A stretch of DNA of 64,000 bases from Streptococcus downei MFe28 (GTDB lineage Bacteria > Bacillota > Bacilli > Lactobacillales > Streptococcaceae), in contig NZ_UHFA01000002.1 of assembly GCF_900459175.1 (NCBI RefSeq), forward strand, positions 1,178,001-1,242,000. The letters are read 5' to 3'. Below are positions 30,982 through 40,377 of the stretch, in pieces (position 1 is the stretch's first letter; every line of letters begins with the position of its first letter). A program made the position numbers and the translations under genes. Below the pieces are notes generated by a model. It searched no databases, was not told the DNA's origin, and saw nothing but the letters and a program-made list of their open reading frames with translations.

Positions 30982-32130
30982 TTATTTCCAGAAATTTTCT
31001 GCGATTTTTTGGCCTTGTTCAATCTTTTTCCATTGTTGAGGAATGGTTAATTCATTCCCTGAATCACAGGAAGCAAAGCCACATTGGTGGGAGAGGAAGA
31101 GCCTTTCCTTAGGGAGAATTTGGCTAGCCTCTTCCAAGAGCTTGTAGACACGATCTTCATCGTCTAGTTCAGTTGTCTTAGAAGACAGCAGTCCCAGAAC
31201 AACCTCTGCATCTTTGTCCTTCAAGGCCTCCAGAGCCTTAATATCACCAGAAGTGTCGCTATCCCATTCTAGGAAGAAGCGGTCGTAGTGCTGGTTGGCC
31301 AGGAATTTCTTAGCGATGGCCTCATAGGTTCCACCGGTTGCTGAACGACTTTCGTAGTTTCCGCGACAGTTATGGGTCCAGACCTTGAGCCCAATTTGGT
31401 GGCCATAGTCAGCCACCTCGTTATTGATGGCAATAAAGTCATCTGCCAAACCAGCTAGTTGCTCATTACTGAGACCAGCAAATGGGGTTAGGGGATTGCT
31501 GGCATCGAAGAGTTCCCAGAGGCAGTCGTCAAATTGGACGATTTGGCCACCGGCCTCCTTGTATTCAGTCAAGAATTCCTTATAGGCGCCAATGAGTCCT
31601 ACCTTTAACTCTTCATTAGTCTTGTAGACTTGGTTAGGACCAGCTAACTCATCAAAAATAGCTAGTTCAGTATAGGCATGGGCAGGTCCCCAAATGGTCT
31701 GCTTAGTAGCTTGGTCACCAGCCTCCTCTTTAACCAATTTGTAAATATCAAGGAAGTGATGATTTTTACCAGAGAGGGGCTCGGTAATCCGAATACCGAT
31801 ATCCTTGCGAGTCTCAAAATCCCCTTCTTCATGGTCTTGGAAGGTATAGCCTTGTTGGGCGATGTAACGCTCAATCCCCTTTAAACCCCAGACAAAGTCA
31901 AGGTGCCACATGGAGCGACCAAATTCGCCGTCAGTCAAGGGAGAAATACCGTGAGCCTTTTGTTCTGCCACGATTGCTTTGATGTCGGTAGTTTCAGTCT
32001 CTTGATAGCCTGGTAGGGCATCGTAGAAGGGGTAGGAAATATCATCACGCTCTTCGATTTGCGTTTTATATTGACGGAGATTAGCCGGACGTAGGAGTGA
32101 ACCAACCAATTGGAATTTTGCTTGTGACAT
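30982..32130 (-). CDS. Cobalamin-independent methionine synthase family protein (YxjG/YxjH-like)
   Basis: 382 residues, corresponding to the C-terminal catalytic barrel of MetE without the N-terminal half. Zinc ligands expected for this family are visible in KVWTHNCRGNYES (His, Cys), FLEWDSD (Glu) and LSHQCGFASC (second Cys). The N-terminus LVGSLLRPANLRQY matches YxjG/YxjH. Such proteins move methyl groups to homocysteine or a related thiol; the donor is uncertain. A TATAGCTAATAACTATA dyad upstream (32220-32236) resembles the MetR/MtaR site of streptococci, supporting a link to methionine. Confidence 0.85.
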   Translation of the reverse strand: MSQAKFQLVGSLLRPANLRQYKTQIEERDDISYPFYDALPGYQETETTDIKAIVAEQKAHGISPLTDGEFGRSMWHLDFVWGLKGIERYIAQQGYTFQDHEEGDFETRKDIGIRITEPLSGKNHHFLDIYKLVKEEAGDQATKQTIWGPAHAYTELAIFDELAGPNQVYKTNEELKVGLIGAYKEFLTEYKEAGGQIVQFDDCLWELFDASNPLTPFAGLSNEQLAGLADDFIAINNEVADYGHQIGLKVWTHNCRGNYESRSATGGTYEAIAKKFLANQHYDRFFLEWDSDTSGDIKALEALKDKDAEVVLGLLSSKTTELDDEDRVYKLLEEASQILPKERLFLSHQCGFASCDSGNELTIPQQWKKIEQGQKIAENFWK

Positions 32131-32219
32131 TCATCGAACCTCTTTTCTTAAGAATTGTTATACTAACTATTGTAAACTGTCACTCCTCATTTGAAAAATA
32201 GTTAATTCACCGCCAATGG

Positions 32220-32236
32220 TATAGCTAATAACTATA
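32220..32236. promoter_or_regulatory. Candidate MetR/MtaR operator
   Basis: TATAGCTAATAACTATA is a near-perfect 17-bp dyad close to the streptococcal methionine-regulator consensus as I recall it (TATAGTT-N3-AACTATA). It lies about 90 bases upstream of the methionine-synthase-like gene. Confidence 0.6.
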
Positions 32237-32285
32237 ACTTGAGTGTGGCGGTCAGGAAAAGGTCAGCCTAGCTTCTTTTGACCAG

Positions 32286-32313
32286 AGAAAAAGTAGGCCA
32301 CTTGACCTACTTC
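32286..32313 (-). terminator. Terminator of the DUF1694-like gene
   Basis: Read on the minus strand, AAGTAGG and CCTACTT flank an 8-base loop and are followed by TTTTTC. Confidence 0.7.
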
Positions 32314-32380
32314 ATTGAGCGCACTCTAGAGCTTAAGGAAAATTGGAATTTCCTTCCATTTCCTATTTTAATCTTGGCTC

Positions 32381-32827
32381 TTACTTAAATAAGTTTTTCC
32401 AGAATCCCTTTTTCTCAGTCGTTTCCTCCTTGTCTGATTCAAAGAATTGGGGATAAAGTTTAAAAATATCGGTTTCTTCTTGGTGGACGGCCTGGTCTGT
32501 GTGAATCAGTAAATCAAAGGGATGGTCGCCACCTTCGTTGACATTGGTGAAGCTGATGCCAGCTGTCTGAGCCATTTTCATGTAGATGACCTGGTTGGTC
32601 TGGGTCAGATTGGAACAGGATTTAATTTTAAGGACGGGATGCTTTGCTTTTAAATCTTCTAAGATTTTGGGGAAGGCGGTTTTGACATCGTCACGGTTGC
32701 CCATATTTTTATCAATAGTTAAGAGGACACGCTCTCTAAAAGTACCAATGTACTGGCGTTGTTCATCAGGCTTGAGTCTGGTTTCCCCAGAAGCAGCAGC
32801 CATTAATTTCTTTTCTATATTGTCCAT
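32381..32827 (-). CDS. DUF1694 (YueI-like) protein
   Basis: A 148-residue cytoplasmic protein starting MDNIEKKLMAAASGETRLKP, with GTFRERVLLTI and a conserved central block VNEGGDHPFDLLIHTDQAVH. These match my memory of the Firmicute DUF1694/YueI family, whose role is unknown. The last 25 residues are charged and then hydrophobic-aromatic (KKGFWKNLFK). It is monocistronic by its position between a terminator and the eno promoter. Confidence 0.75.
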   Translation of the reverse strand: MDNIEKKLMAAASGETRLKPDEQRQYIGTFRERVLLTIDKNMGNRDDVKTAFPKILEDLKAKHPVLKIKSCSNLTQTNQVIYMKMAQTAGISFTNVNEGGDHPFDLLIHTDQAVHQEETDIFKLYPQFFESDKEETTEKKGFWKNLFK

Positions 32828-33075
32828 AGATTACCTCGTAGACTCATTCTACCATAAGATAGGAGAGAATGGCTAGATCGCCTTAAGCCAGTTTGAAATA
32901 GGAGCTTAGAAATTTTGAAAAATAGTCTTATTAGTTTTTAGTTCTTGGAATTTGAAGATAAGTGAATTACTAAGACTTGTTTGTGTCAGAGAAGGTGGGA
33001 TATATAATCGGTTTTCCTTTTGCAACGAACCTTTATGGCTAGGCAGTTTTAGTTCTTATATGATACGGTTCTTGT

Positions 33076-33104
33076 TTGCGAATTAACAAAGTTTGTGTTA
33101 CTAT
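33076..33104 (+). promoter_or_regulatory. eno promoter
   Basis: TTGCGA (33076-33081) and TACTAT (33099-33104) with 17-bp spacing, about 40 bases before the eno start. Confidence 0.7.
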
Positions 33105-33123
33105 TATGGTGTAAAAAAATTAA

Positions 33124-34446
<1,323 letters not shown>

Positions 34447-34465
34447 GCTTGTAGCTGAGTTTGGA

Positions 34466-34502
34466 TAAAAAGAGCTACTAGGTTTCCTAGTGGCTTTTTA
34501 TG
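34466..34502 (+). terminator. eno terminator
   Basis: AAAAAGAGCTACTAGG and CCTAGTGGCTTTTT pair around a TTT loop, with a T-rich tail. Confidence 0.85.
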
Positions 34503-34670
34503 TATACTCATGATACTGAGATAGTCATTAGCTAACCCCACCATCCTTTTAAAAATTTTAACCAAGATTCTAGTTAATACTCATTTAAATTCAAAAATAG
34601 CAGTTATTACAAAAGAATATCCACTGTTCTCATCTCAGTTTATGTAAACAGAATAGACAAATTGGAATAC

Positions 34671-34811
34671 TTTCGCCCTTGTGGTATTATTCGTAACAGT
34701 TGCGCTGTTACGAATAACGGAAATTTTGAGACCCTAAGCTCAAGAATTAGCAATGAAACTCCTTTGGATTTAGCAAACAGTTCCCCAAACTGTTTGTTCT
34801 TGCGTCCGCAC
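34671..34811 (+). repeat. Left inverted-repeat element flanking the ABC cassette
   Basis: Two blocks, 34671-34733 (TTTCGCCC to GAGACC) and 34752-34811 (ATGAAAC to TTCTTGCGTCC). Each recurs in reverse orientation on the far side of the cassette (40132-40192 and 39745-39802) at roughly 75-85% identity by eye. In the left copy the blocks are only about 18 bases apart. An internal dyad CGTAACAG/CTGTTACG lies within the first block. Confidence 0.7.
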
Positions 34812-34896
34812 AACCTAAGAAATATCCCAAATGCTAATTTTGTTTTTCAAAGAGTATAAGATCACAATCTGAAAATCTTTTTCCTCTTTAAGAAAG

Positions 34897-35160
34897 TCAT
34901 ATTTTCGAAAAGAGTGGCTGTCCACTTTTGGTGGACAATCGTTTGTAAATCCTGCCAATGAAGTCCTTGGATGCCGCTTGTAGCTGATTAATGACATTCT
35001 CTAAGGTTTTTAAAGACCTTGTGTTTGAAGCCGTCTTTACGAATCTCCGCCCAAACCTGTTCAATGGGCTTCATTTCAGGGGAATAGGAAGGAATAAAAG
35101 CAAAGGAAGTCAATATTATTGGGGCTCTCTAAAGTCTTAGCTTTGTGCCAGTCTAGGAGC
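34897..35160 (-). pseudogene. IS630-family transposase C-terminal remnant
   Basis: Read on the minus strand, VLLDWHKAKTLESPNNIDF continues after a frameshift as FIPSYSPEMKPIEQVWAEIR then KDGFKHKVFKNL. After a second frameshift it reads VINQLQAASKDFIGRIYKRL and stops at 34897-34899. The second Asp neighbourhood and the PxMxPIEQVW block with the final Glu are typical of IS630 DDE transposases. The N-terminal half and the insertion-sequence ends are not seen. It is inert, but it marks past insertion beside the cassette. Confidence 0.8.
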
Positions 35161-35465
35161 ACTGTTTGAGGTTGCAGAAAAAAATAGAAGACAACAAGTT
35201 TACCAAGGTGAGGTAACAATTATTGGCGTCTGATTTAACAGGGGATCAGGTTTCTTTGAATGCTTGTGATTGGAGACTGGTTCAATAGTTCTCGCTTGAA
35301 AATACTTTAGCCTCACGACGCTATCTATAAGAAAAATTTATAGCGGAGAATAAAAAATATAGATTAGACAGATTCTTAGAAGGTGATAGAATGAAAATAA
35401 GTTTTGTAGGTGTTTCAATACACTTATATTTTTAGAAAAGCAATGGATGTTATAGGAGGAAGTCT
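35161..35465. other. Leader region of the ABC cassette
   Basis: About 300 non-coding bases. The clear signal is the perfect dyad CTATAA-N7-TTATAG (35325-35343), which resembles LysR-type or methionine/cysteine-regulator sites. AGGAGGAAG at about 35456 is the ribosome site for the first gene. I could not assign a promoter with confidence. Confidence 0.45.
35325..35343. promoter_or_regulatory. Candidate operator of the cassette
   Basis: CTATAAGAAAAATTTATAG is a perfect 6-7-6 dyad, about 120 bases before the methyltransferase gene. The form fits LysR-family sites (CysR, HomR or MetR type in streptococci). Confidence 0.5.
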
Positions 35466-36473
35466 ATGGTTATCAGTAGAAAAGAGAGAGTCATAAAAGC
35501 CTTTCATGGAGAATCTGTGGATAGAGTGCCGGTCGGTTTTTGGTACCATTTTTTGCCAGAAGACGAATTAGGTCAAGGGCTTAATAACCACACTATTTTT
35601 CAGAAGAACCTTGAAGGACATCGTAAATTTATTAAGGAAGTAGATCCTGACTTTATTAAGATTATGAGCGATGGCTTTTTCACTTATCCCAACCCTCTAA
35701 TCACTACAGGAGTCTCCTCTATTCAAGACTTATCTGAAATCAGTTCTATTGGTGAAGACCATCCTTGGTTTGAGCAACAGGTAGAGCTGGTTAAGGCTAT
35801 TAAAAATAGTTTTACGGAGGACATCGTTGCGATTTATAATATTTTCGCTCCTGTAACTTATCTCAAATGGCAGTTAGCTGGCCAGATAGCAAGTGGAGAT
35901 ACTTTTATTGCTGATTTTCTGCATGAAAATGCACAAATATTGAAAAGGGTGCTAAATACGATTGCTGGTGATATTGCCATTTTAGTCAGAAAGATAATTA
36001 CTGAAGCTAAAATTGATGGTATTTATCTCAGTGTGCAGTCTATTCAAGATGATAGAGTTTCTGACGAAGATTACCGCCATTACATAGCTCCGAGTGATTT
36101 AAAAATTCTTGAAGCAGCTCATCAGGTAGACGGGGTGAGTGTGCTTCACATTTGTGGCTATGAGGGTGCTACTAACAATATCGGTTTCTTTAAAGACTAT
36201 CCAGCGCAGGTATATAACTGGGCAGTAAAGCCTGAAGGAGTTAGTCTGTCCAAGGGACGAGAGCTCTTTGGCGGAAAACCTGTTTTAGGTGGTTTTGTCA
36301 ATACTCAAGAGGGAGTGTTGTACAGTGGCAGTAAAGAGGAAGTTCAAGCGCGTGTGAAAGAACTTTTACAAGAAGCAGGTACGAGAGCCACTATTATTGG
36401 TGCTGACTGCACGATTCCAAGTAATATCGGCGCTGAGCGCATAGCTTGGGTAAAAGAAGCAGCTGCTTGGTAG
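35466..36473 (+). CDS. URO-D superfamily methyltransferase-like protein (MtaA/CmuA type)
   Basis: 335 residues of the uroporphyrinogen decarboxylase superfamily. Zinc-methyltransferase features are kept: HICGYEG (His-x-Cys, about residues 223-229) and a late Cys in IIGADCTIPSN (about 315), as in MtaA where His, Cys, Cys bind the zinc that activates a thiol. The decarboxylase hallmark for porphyrins is not evident and streptococci make no haem, so a thiol or cobamide methyl transfer is more likely. It starts the operon with the ABC importer (15-base gap), which suggests it processes the imported, possibly methylated, sulfur or amine compound. Codon use is AT-rich compared with the flanks. Confidence 0.75.
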   Translation: MVISRKERVIKAFHGESVDRVPVGFWYHFLPEDELGQGLNNHTIFQKNLEGHRKFIKEVDPDFIKIMSDGFFTYPNPLITTGVSSIQDLSEISSIGEDHPWFEQQVELVKAIKNSFTEDIVAIYNIFAPVTYLKWQLAGQIASGDTFIADFLHENAQILKRVLNTIAGDIAILVRKIITEAKIDGIYLSVQSIQDDRVSDEDYRHYIAPSDLKILEAAHQVDGVSVLHICGYEGATNNIGFFKDYPAQVYNWAVKPEGVSLSKGRELFGGKPVLGGFVNTQEGVLYSGSKEEVQARVKELLQEAGTRATIIGADCTIPSNIGAERIAWVKEAAAW

Positions 36474-36488
36474 AATGGAGGTCAATGG

Positions 36489-37358
36489 ATGGCACAAAAA
36501 AATAACACAAAAAAATGGTTCATAGCAGGCGGAATTCTTGTTTTACTTATTGGCGGTACCTTTATCGGCCGTCATTTTGCAGGACAAGGAGTTAATAGCA
36601 ATAAGGTAACAACCTTAAAAATTGCCCATACGCAGAATTATGCTCCTTATGATTATGTTGATGATAAAGGAAAACATACGGGGTATGAAGTTGAGGTTCT
36701 AAAAGCGATTGATAAGAAGTTACCTCAATATAAGTTCGATTATACCGGTACAAGTGATGAAGATTTGCTAATTGGTTTGGAATCTGGAAAATATGATATC
36801 GGGATTAAGGGTGCTTGGTATACAAAGGAGCGGGCGCAGAAATTTATTATTCCTGATGATCCGATTGGTGCCAGTGTTATTGGCTTTACTATTCGCAAGG
36901 ACGATAAAGAAAAATTTAAAGATATTGATTCCTTTGCCCAATCAAGCGGCAAATTAGTTCCTATTTCTCCTCAAAATGCCCAATGGAACGTAATTGAAGA
37001 TTATAATAAGAAACACAAGGAACATACCATAGACCTTAAAGCTGCTGAAAGCTTTACCATGGCGGATGCCTATGCTTGGGTACTTGAGGGACGCTATGAT
37101 GCTTATTTTGATATAAAGCTGTCATTTGAACAAGCTGTTAAGGATAAGGACGGTGCTTACCATAAATACGCTGATCAGCTGACGTGGGTTCCCTATAAAG
37201 GAATTGAGACTTACCCTTTGATTCATCGCAATACATCCAACAAAAAATTTGTTAAGGACTATACCAAAGCTATTAAAGAAGTGAAAAATGATGGAACTCT
37301 GGCTAAGCTATCAAAGAAATATTTTGGAGAAGATGTTTTCAATTATGTAACAAAATAA
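36489..37358 (+). CDS. Polar amino-acid/cystine-type ABC transporter substrate-binding protein
   Basis: A 289-residue SBP_bac_3 family protein. An N-terminal hydrophobic helix (WFIAGGILVLLIGGTFIG, about 11-28) acts as signal or anchor; there is no lipobox cysteine, which is unusual for a Gram-positive binding protein. The mature domain starts TLKIAHTQNYAPYDYVDDKG, has the ligand-binding GYEVEVLKAIDKK and DIGIKGAWYTKERAQKF, and ends TLAKLSKKYFGED, as in cystine and glutamine binders. It delivers substrate to the two permeases that follow. Ligand unknown; I recall a similar S. mutans operon (Tcy type) for cystine, unverified. Confidence 0.85.
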   Translation: MAQKNNTKKWFIAGGILVLLIGGTFIGRHFAGQGVNSNKVTTLKIAHTQNYAPYDYVDDKGKHTGYEVEVLKAIDKKLPQYKFDYTGTSDEDLLIGLESGKYDIGIKGAWYTKERAQKFIIPDDPIGASVIGFTIRKDDKEKFKDIDSFAQSSGKLVPISPQNAQWNVIEDYNKKHKEHTIDLKAAESFTMADAYAWVLEGRYDAYFDIKLSFEQAVKDKDGAYHKYADQLTWVPYKGIETYPLIHRNTSNKKFVKDYTKAIKEVKNDGTLAKLSKKYFGEDVFNYVTK

Positions 37359-37370
37359 AGGGGGGAAGCC

Positions 37371-38063
37371 ATGGTTCCTTATACACCGTCTTATATTTTT
37401 AAGGTTCTTCCAATTATTTTGTCTGCCCTCCCTGTGACCTTGTGGGTTATTGCTTTAACGGTGTTCTTAGGAACACTTTTGGGAGCTAGTCTGACTTGGG
37501 CACAGGTAGGTTCTGATACTGGTTTAGCTGGTTTTGCTAGGGCTTATGTATTTACACTAAGGTGTACTCCGCCGATTGTCTTGCTTTTTCTGGTTTTTTA
37601 TGGATTGCCTCAATTTTTGACATGGTGGCTCCATTTGGATGTTGATGGTTGGTCACGAACGATTTTTGTTGTTGTAACCATGGTGTTACTCTTTGCTGCA
37701 TCTGTGTCAGAAGTTTTTAAAGCTGCTTATTTAGCGGTACCTAAGGGACAAATGGAAGCTGGCCTCAGTATTGGTTTGACAGGCTATCAGACCTTTAGAC
37801 GAATTTTGTTACCGCAGATTTTTAAAATTGCCCTGCCCAATATTATAACAGCTATTTTAAATTTGATGAAGGATGCTGCCTTAGCTTATACGATTGGTTT
37901 GGTAGATGTCATGGGAGCAGGTAATTTACTAATCAGCCGCAATCTGGGCAATTATTCCTTGGAAACTTATACAGCTGTTGCCTTTATTTATTGGGGACTC
38001 GCCTTGATTTTATCAGTGGCTTCTCATCTGCTGGAGCATCATCTAGATCTAGAAAATAGTTAG
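37371..38063 (+). CDS. Amino-acid ABC transporter permease 1
   Basis: A 230-residue inner-membrane permease of the HisM/TcyB family with about five spans. The EAA loop that contacts the ATPase is MEAGLSIGLTGYQTFRRILL (about 127-146), and FTLRCTPPIVLLFLVFYGLP matches the conserved R-x-TPxxxQ region, although the usual Gln is Leu. It starts at ATG 37371 behind GGGGG and ends 8 bases before the second permease. Confidence 0.9.
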   Translation: MVPYTPSYIFKVLPIILSALPVTLWVIALTVFLGTLLGASLTWAQVGSDTGLAGFARAYVFTLRCTPPIVLLFLVFYGLPQFLTWWLHLDVDGWSRTIFVVVTMVLLFAASVSEVFKAAYLAVPKGQMEAGLSIGLTGYQTFRRILLPQIFKIALPNIITAILNLMKDAALAYTIGLVDVMGAGNLLISRNLGNYSLETYTAVAFIYWGLALILSVASHLLEHHLDLENS

Positions 38064-38071
38064 GAGGGCTT

Positions 38072-38746
38072 ATGGATTTTAACTATATTATTCATACTTT
38101 TTTACTCTCCTTAAAAGGTGTTCCTGTTACTTTAGCTATCATGGTCGTCTCGCTTCTATTAAGTTTTTTACCGGCCCTTTTTTTGGCATTAGGAAGAATT
38201 TATAAAATCAAAGGTGTGACGGCTTTTTCGGTAGTCTATTTGGCCTTTATCCGTGCAACCCCGCCGATACTCCTAATCTTATTTTTCTACAGTCTTTTAC
38301 CCAGTGTTTTAAATGTGTTTTTAAAATCAAGCGGCCTTGATATTTTTAAACTTAATCCTATTTATTATGCTTTTATTATCTTTAGCTTAATGGCAACGGG
38401 AACTTTATCAGAAATTTTACGTGCGGCTATTTTAACTGTTGATAAAGGACAGCTAGAGGCGGCTCAGTCTATTGGTTTAACCACTACTCAGAGCTATTTT
38501 AGGGTTGTCTTTCCTCAGGCTTTACGAAACGCTCTGCCCAATCTCTGTAATCTAGTCATTAATATCGTTAAGGGGACATCATTGGTGTTTGTGATGACGG
38601 TTAAGGATATAACGGCGATTGCCAAGGTAGAAGCAGCTCACGGTTACCAATATTTTGAATCTTATTTGGTAATTTTCATTATTTATATTATTATCTGCGG
38701 TTTCATCCAATGGGGCTTCTCAGCCTTAGAGAAGCGCTTTTCTTAA
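38072..38746 (+). CDS. Amino-acid ABC transporter permease 2
   Basis: A 224-residue permease of the same family as its neighbour and probably its heterodimer partner. It contains FIRATPPILLILFFYSLLPS and the EAA loop LEAAQSIGLTTTQSYFRVVF followed by PQALRNALP. About five membrane helices. A TAGGAGGG site lies just before the ATG, and it ends 9 bases before the ATPase gene. Confidence 0.9.
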   Translation: MDFNYIIHTFLLSLKGVPVTLAIMVVSLLLSFLPALFLALGRIYKIKGVTAFSVVYLAFIRATPPILLILFFYSLLPSVLNVFLKSSGLDIFKLNPIYYAFIIFSLMATGTLSEILRAAILTVDKGQLEAAQSIGLTTTQSYFRVVFPQALRNALPNLCNLVINIVKGTSLVFVMTVKDITAIAKVEAAHGYQYFESYLVIFIIYIIICGFIQWGFSALEKRFS

Positions 38747-38755
38747 GGAGGATCT

Positions 38756-39520
38756 ATGTTAGATGTTAAAAAATTATCAAAGCAATTTGGAGATAAGACT
38801 GTCCTTGACAAGGTTGATTTAAAAGTTAATAAAGGAGATGTTATTGTTATACTGGGACCTAGTGGTTCAGGGAAGACAACCTTATTGCGCTGTCTCAATC
38901 ATCTCGAAAAGGCCGATCAAGGTCGGCTAACTTTGGATAATCAGTCTTATGACCTAGCTGACCTGAATCGTAAAGAGATATTGACTATTCGGAAGAAGAC
39001 AGCTTTTGTCTTTCAACATTATAATCTCTTTGCTAATAAAACAGCCCTGGAAAATATTTTGGAAGGTCTTGTTATTGCTAGAAAAATTCCAAGGGAACAA
39101 GCAGAAACAGTAGCTTTAAAAGCTTTAGAGAAGGTAGGACTGCTAAGTTATAAAGATTATCATCCTAATCAGTTGTCTGGTGGTCAGCAGCAGCGTATCG
39201 GTATTGCGCGTGCGATTGCAGTGAAGCCTGATGTTATCTTTTTTGATGAACCAACATCTGCATTGGATCCAGAATTGATTGGAGATGTTTTAGGGGTTAT
39301 GAAGCAACTGGCTGAGGAAGGTGTGACCATGATTGTAGTGACACATGAAATGAGTTTTGCAAGAGATGTTGCCAGTCATATCGTTTTTATGGATGGTGGT
39401 CATATCATTGAATCAGCTCCTCCTCCGGAGTTCTTCACAGCGCCTAAAGAAGAGCGGACACGTCGTTTTCTGTCCCGTATTTTATCGGATGATAGCTATA
39501 CTGCTGATCGTATTCCTTAA
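38756..39520 (+). CDS. Amino-acid ABC transporter ATP-binding protein
   Basis: A 254-residue ATPase of the HisP/GlnQ/TcyC family. Walker A is GPSGSGKTT (about 33-41), the signature is LSGGQQQR (about 140), Walker B is DVIFFDEPTSALD and the H-loop is VVTHEMSFA. It powers the importer formed by the two permeases. It is the last gene of the cassette, and the AT-rich codon use continues to its end. No terminator is obvious directly after it. Confidence 0.93.
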   Translation: MLDVKKLSKQFGDKTVLDKVDLKVNKGDVIVILGPSGSGKTTLLRCLNHLEKADQGRLTLDNQSYDLADLNRKEILTIRKKTAFVFQHYNLFANKTALENILEGLVIARKIPREQAETVALKALEKVGLLSYKDYHPNQLSGGQQQRIGIARAIAVKPDVIFFDEPTSALDPELIGDVLGVMKQLAEEGVTMIVVTHEMSFARDVASHIVFMDGGHIIESAPPPEFFTAPKEERTRRFLSRILSDDSYTADRIP

Positions 39521-39744
39521 GAAAAAGCATTATGCCTCCATTCTATCATGGTAAGGCTGAAGGAGCTGCATTGTCATGCGATAAAAGGAAAGGTTTATAA
39601 TTTTTGAGTACCACTCTGACTTTGATGACAGTAGTAATGCCATAACAGCTTTTTATACTTAACCAAATTCAAAATTCGATAGCCTTCGCTTTTTCATTTC
39701 TAGGCTCAGGCAAAAAACAGCCACTGGATGCTTTCTTTAACTAG

Positions 39745-40192
39745 TGTGGACGCAAGAACAAACCGTTTGAGGAAGGGGTTGTTAAATCCAAAAGCGTTTC
39801 ATGGTGACACGAAGTTAGGACAGTCAATTTTACTGGCCTAACTGAGTTAGTGGGGGAGCTAGTCAATCGTCATAGAGATTGGCATTAGGGAGTCAGACAG
39901 AAAGGGCTTTGACAGTCGTCAAAACCTTCCAAAACCCTCGTGGTCCCTCACTTCCAATTTCAAGGTGTTGAGCTAAATAGTCCACCGGACTATTTTACTA
40001 CCCCAGTAAGGGTGACTAGCTGTCCTTTCTGCACCTTGAAGTGGTGCCAAGACTGCAATCAACTACTGCGGCATTTGCTGCTTTAGCAGCTGATGTCTTT
40101 ACTCCCTTGCTGATGATGAGCTTCTATTAAAGGTCTCAATTTCCCGTAATTCGCAACCCCGCAGGTGTTGTGAATCATACCACTAGGGCGAA
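39745..40192 (-). repeat. Right inverted-repeat element flanking the ABC cassette
   Basis: 39745-39802 and 40132-40192 are reverse-oriented copies of the two left blocks. The middle part (39803-40131) has no counterpart on the left, so the left copy carries a deletion or the right copy an insertion. Confidence 0.65.
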
Positions 40193-40292
40193 GATATCAT
40201 TTCAAGCTCACTTCGTTCGCTATTCCTCTAAAAATGTCAAGCAAACTAGTAAGCACAAATTATCTGATTTTGATTTTCAAATAGTATTGATA

Positions 40293-40338
40293 AGAAAAGG
40301 CTCATTATCCCTTTTAGGATATATAGAGCCTTTTTGTG
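40293..40338. terminator. Bidirectional terminator hairpin
   Basis: AAAAGGCTC (40295-40303) and GAGCCTTTT (40326-40334) with T runs on both strands. It can end the cassette and the AraC gene. Confidence 0.7.
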
Positions 40339-40377
40339 TTTTCCCAGAATAGAGTAATCTTGTTTTGGAGTGGAACA

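Larger units (their letters stand above)
39521..40377. other. Repeat-rich intergenic region after the cassette
   Basis: About 850 bases without an intact gene. It contains the right copies of both inverted-repeat blocks (39745-39802 and 40132-40192), separated here by about 330 bases instead of 18. On the minus strand from about 39690 down a transposase-like fragment GYRILNLVKYKKLLWHYYCH reads briefly. A terminator lies at 40293-40338. Much of it looks like decayed mobile DNA. Confidence 0.5.

Noticed and set aside
34662..34859. A short open frame in the left repeat element
   Set aside because: It lies wholly within repeat and insertion-sequence debris and has no ribosome site.
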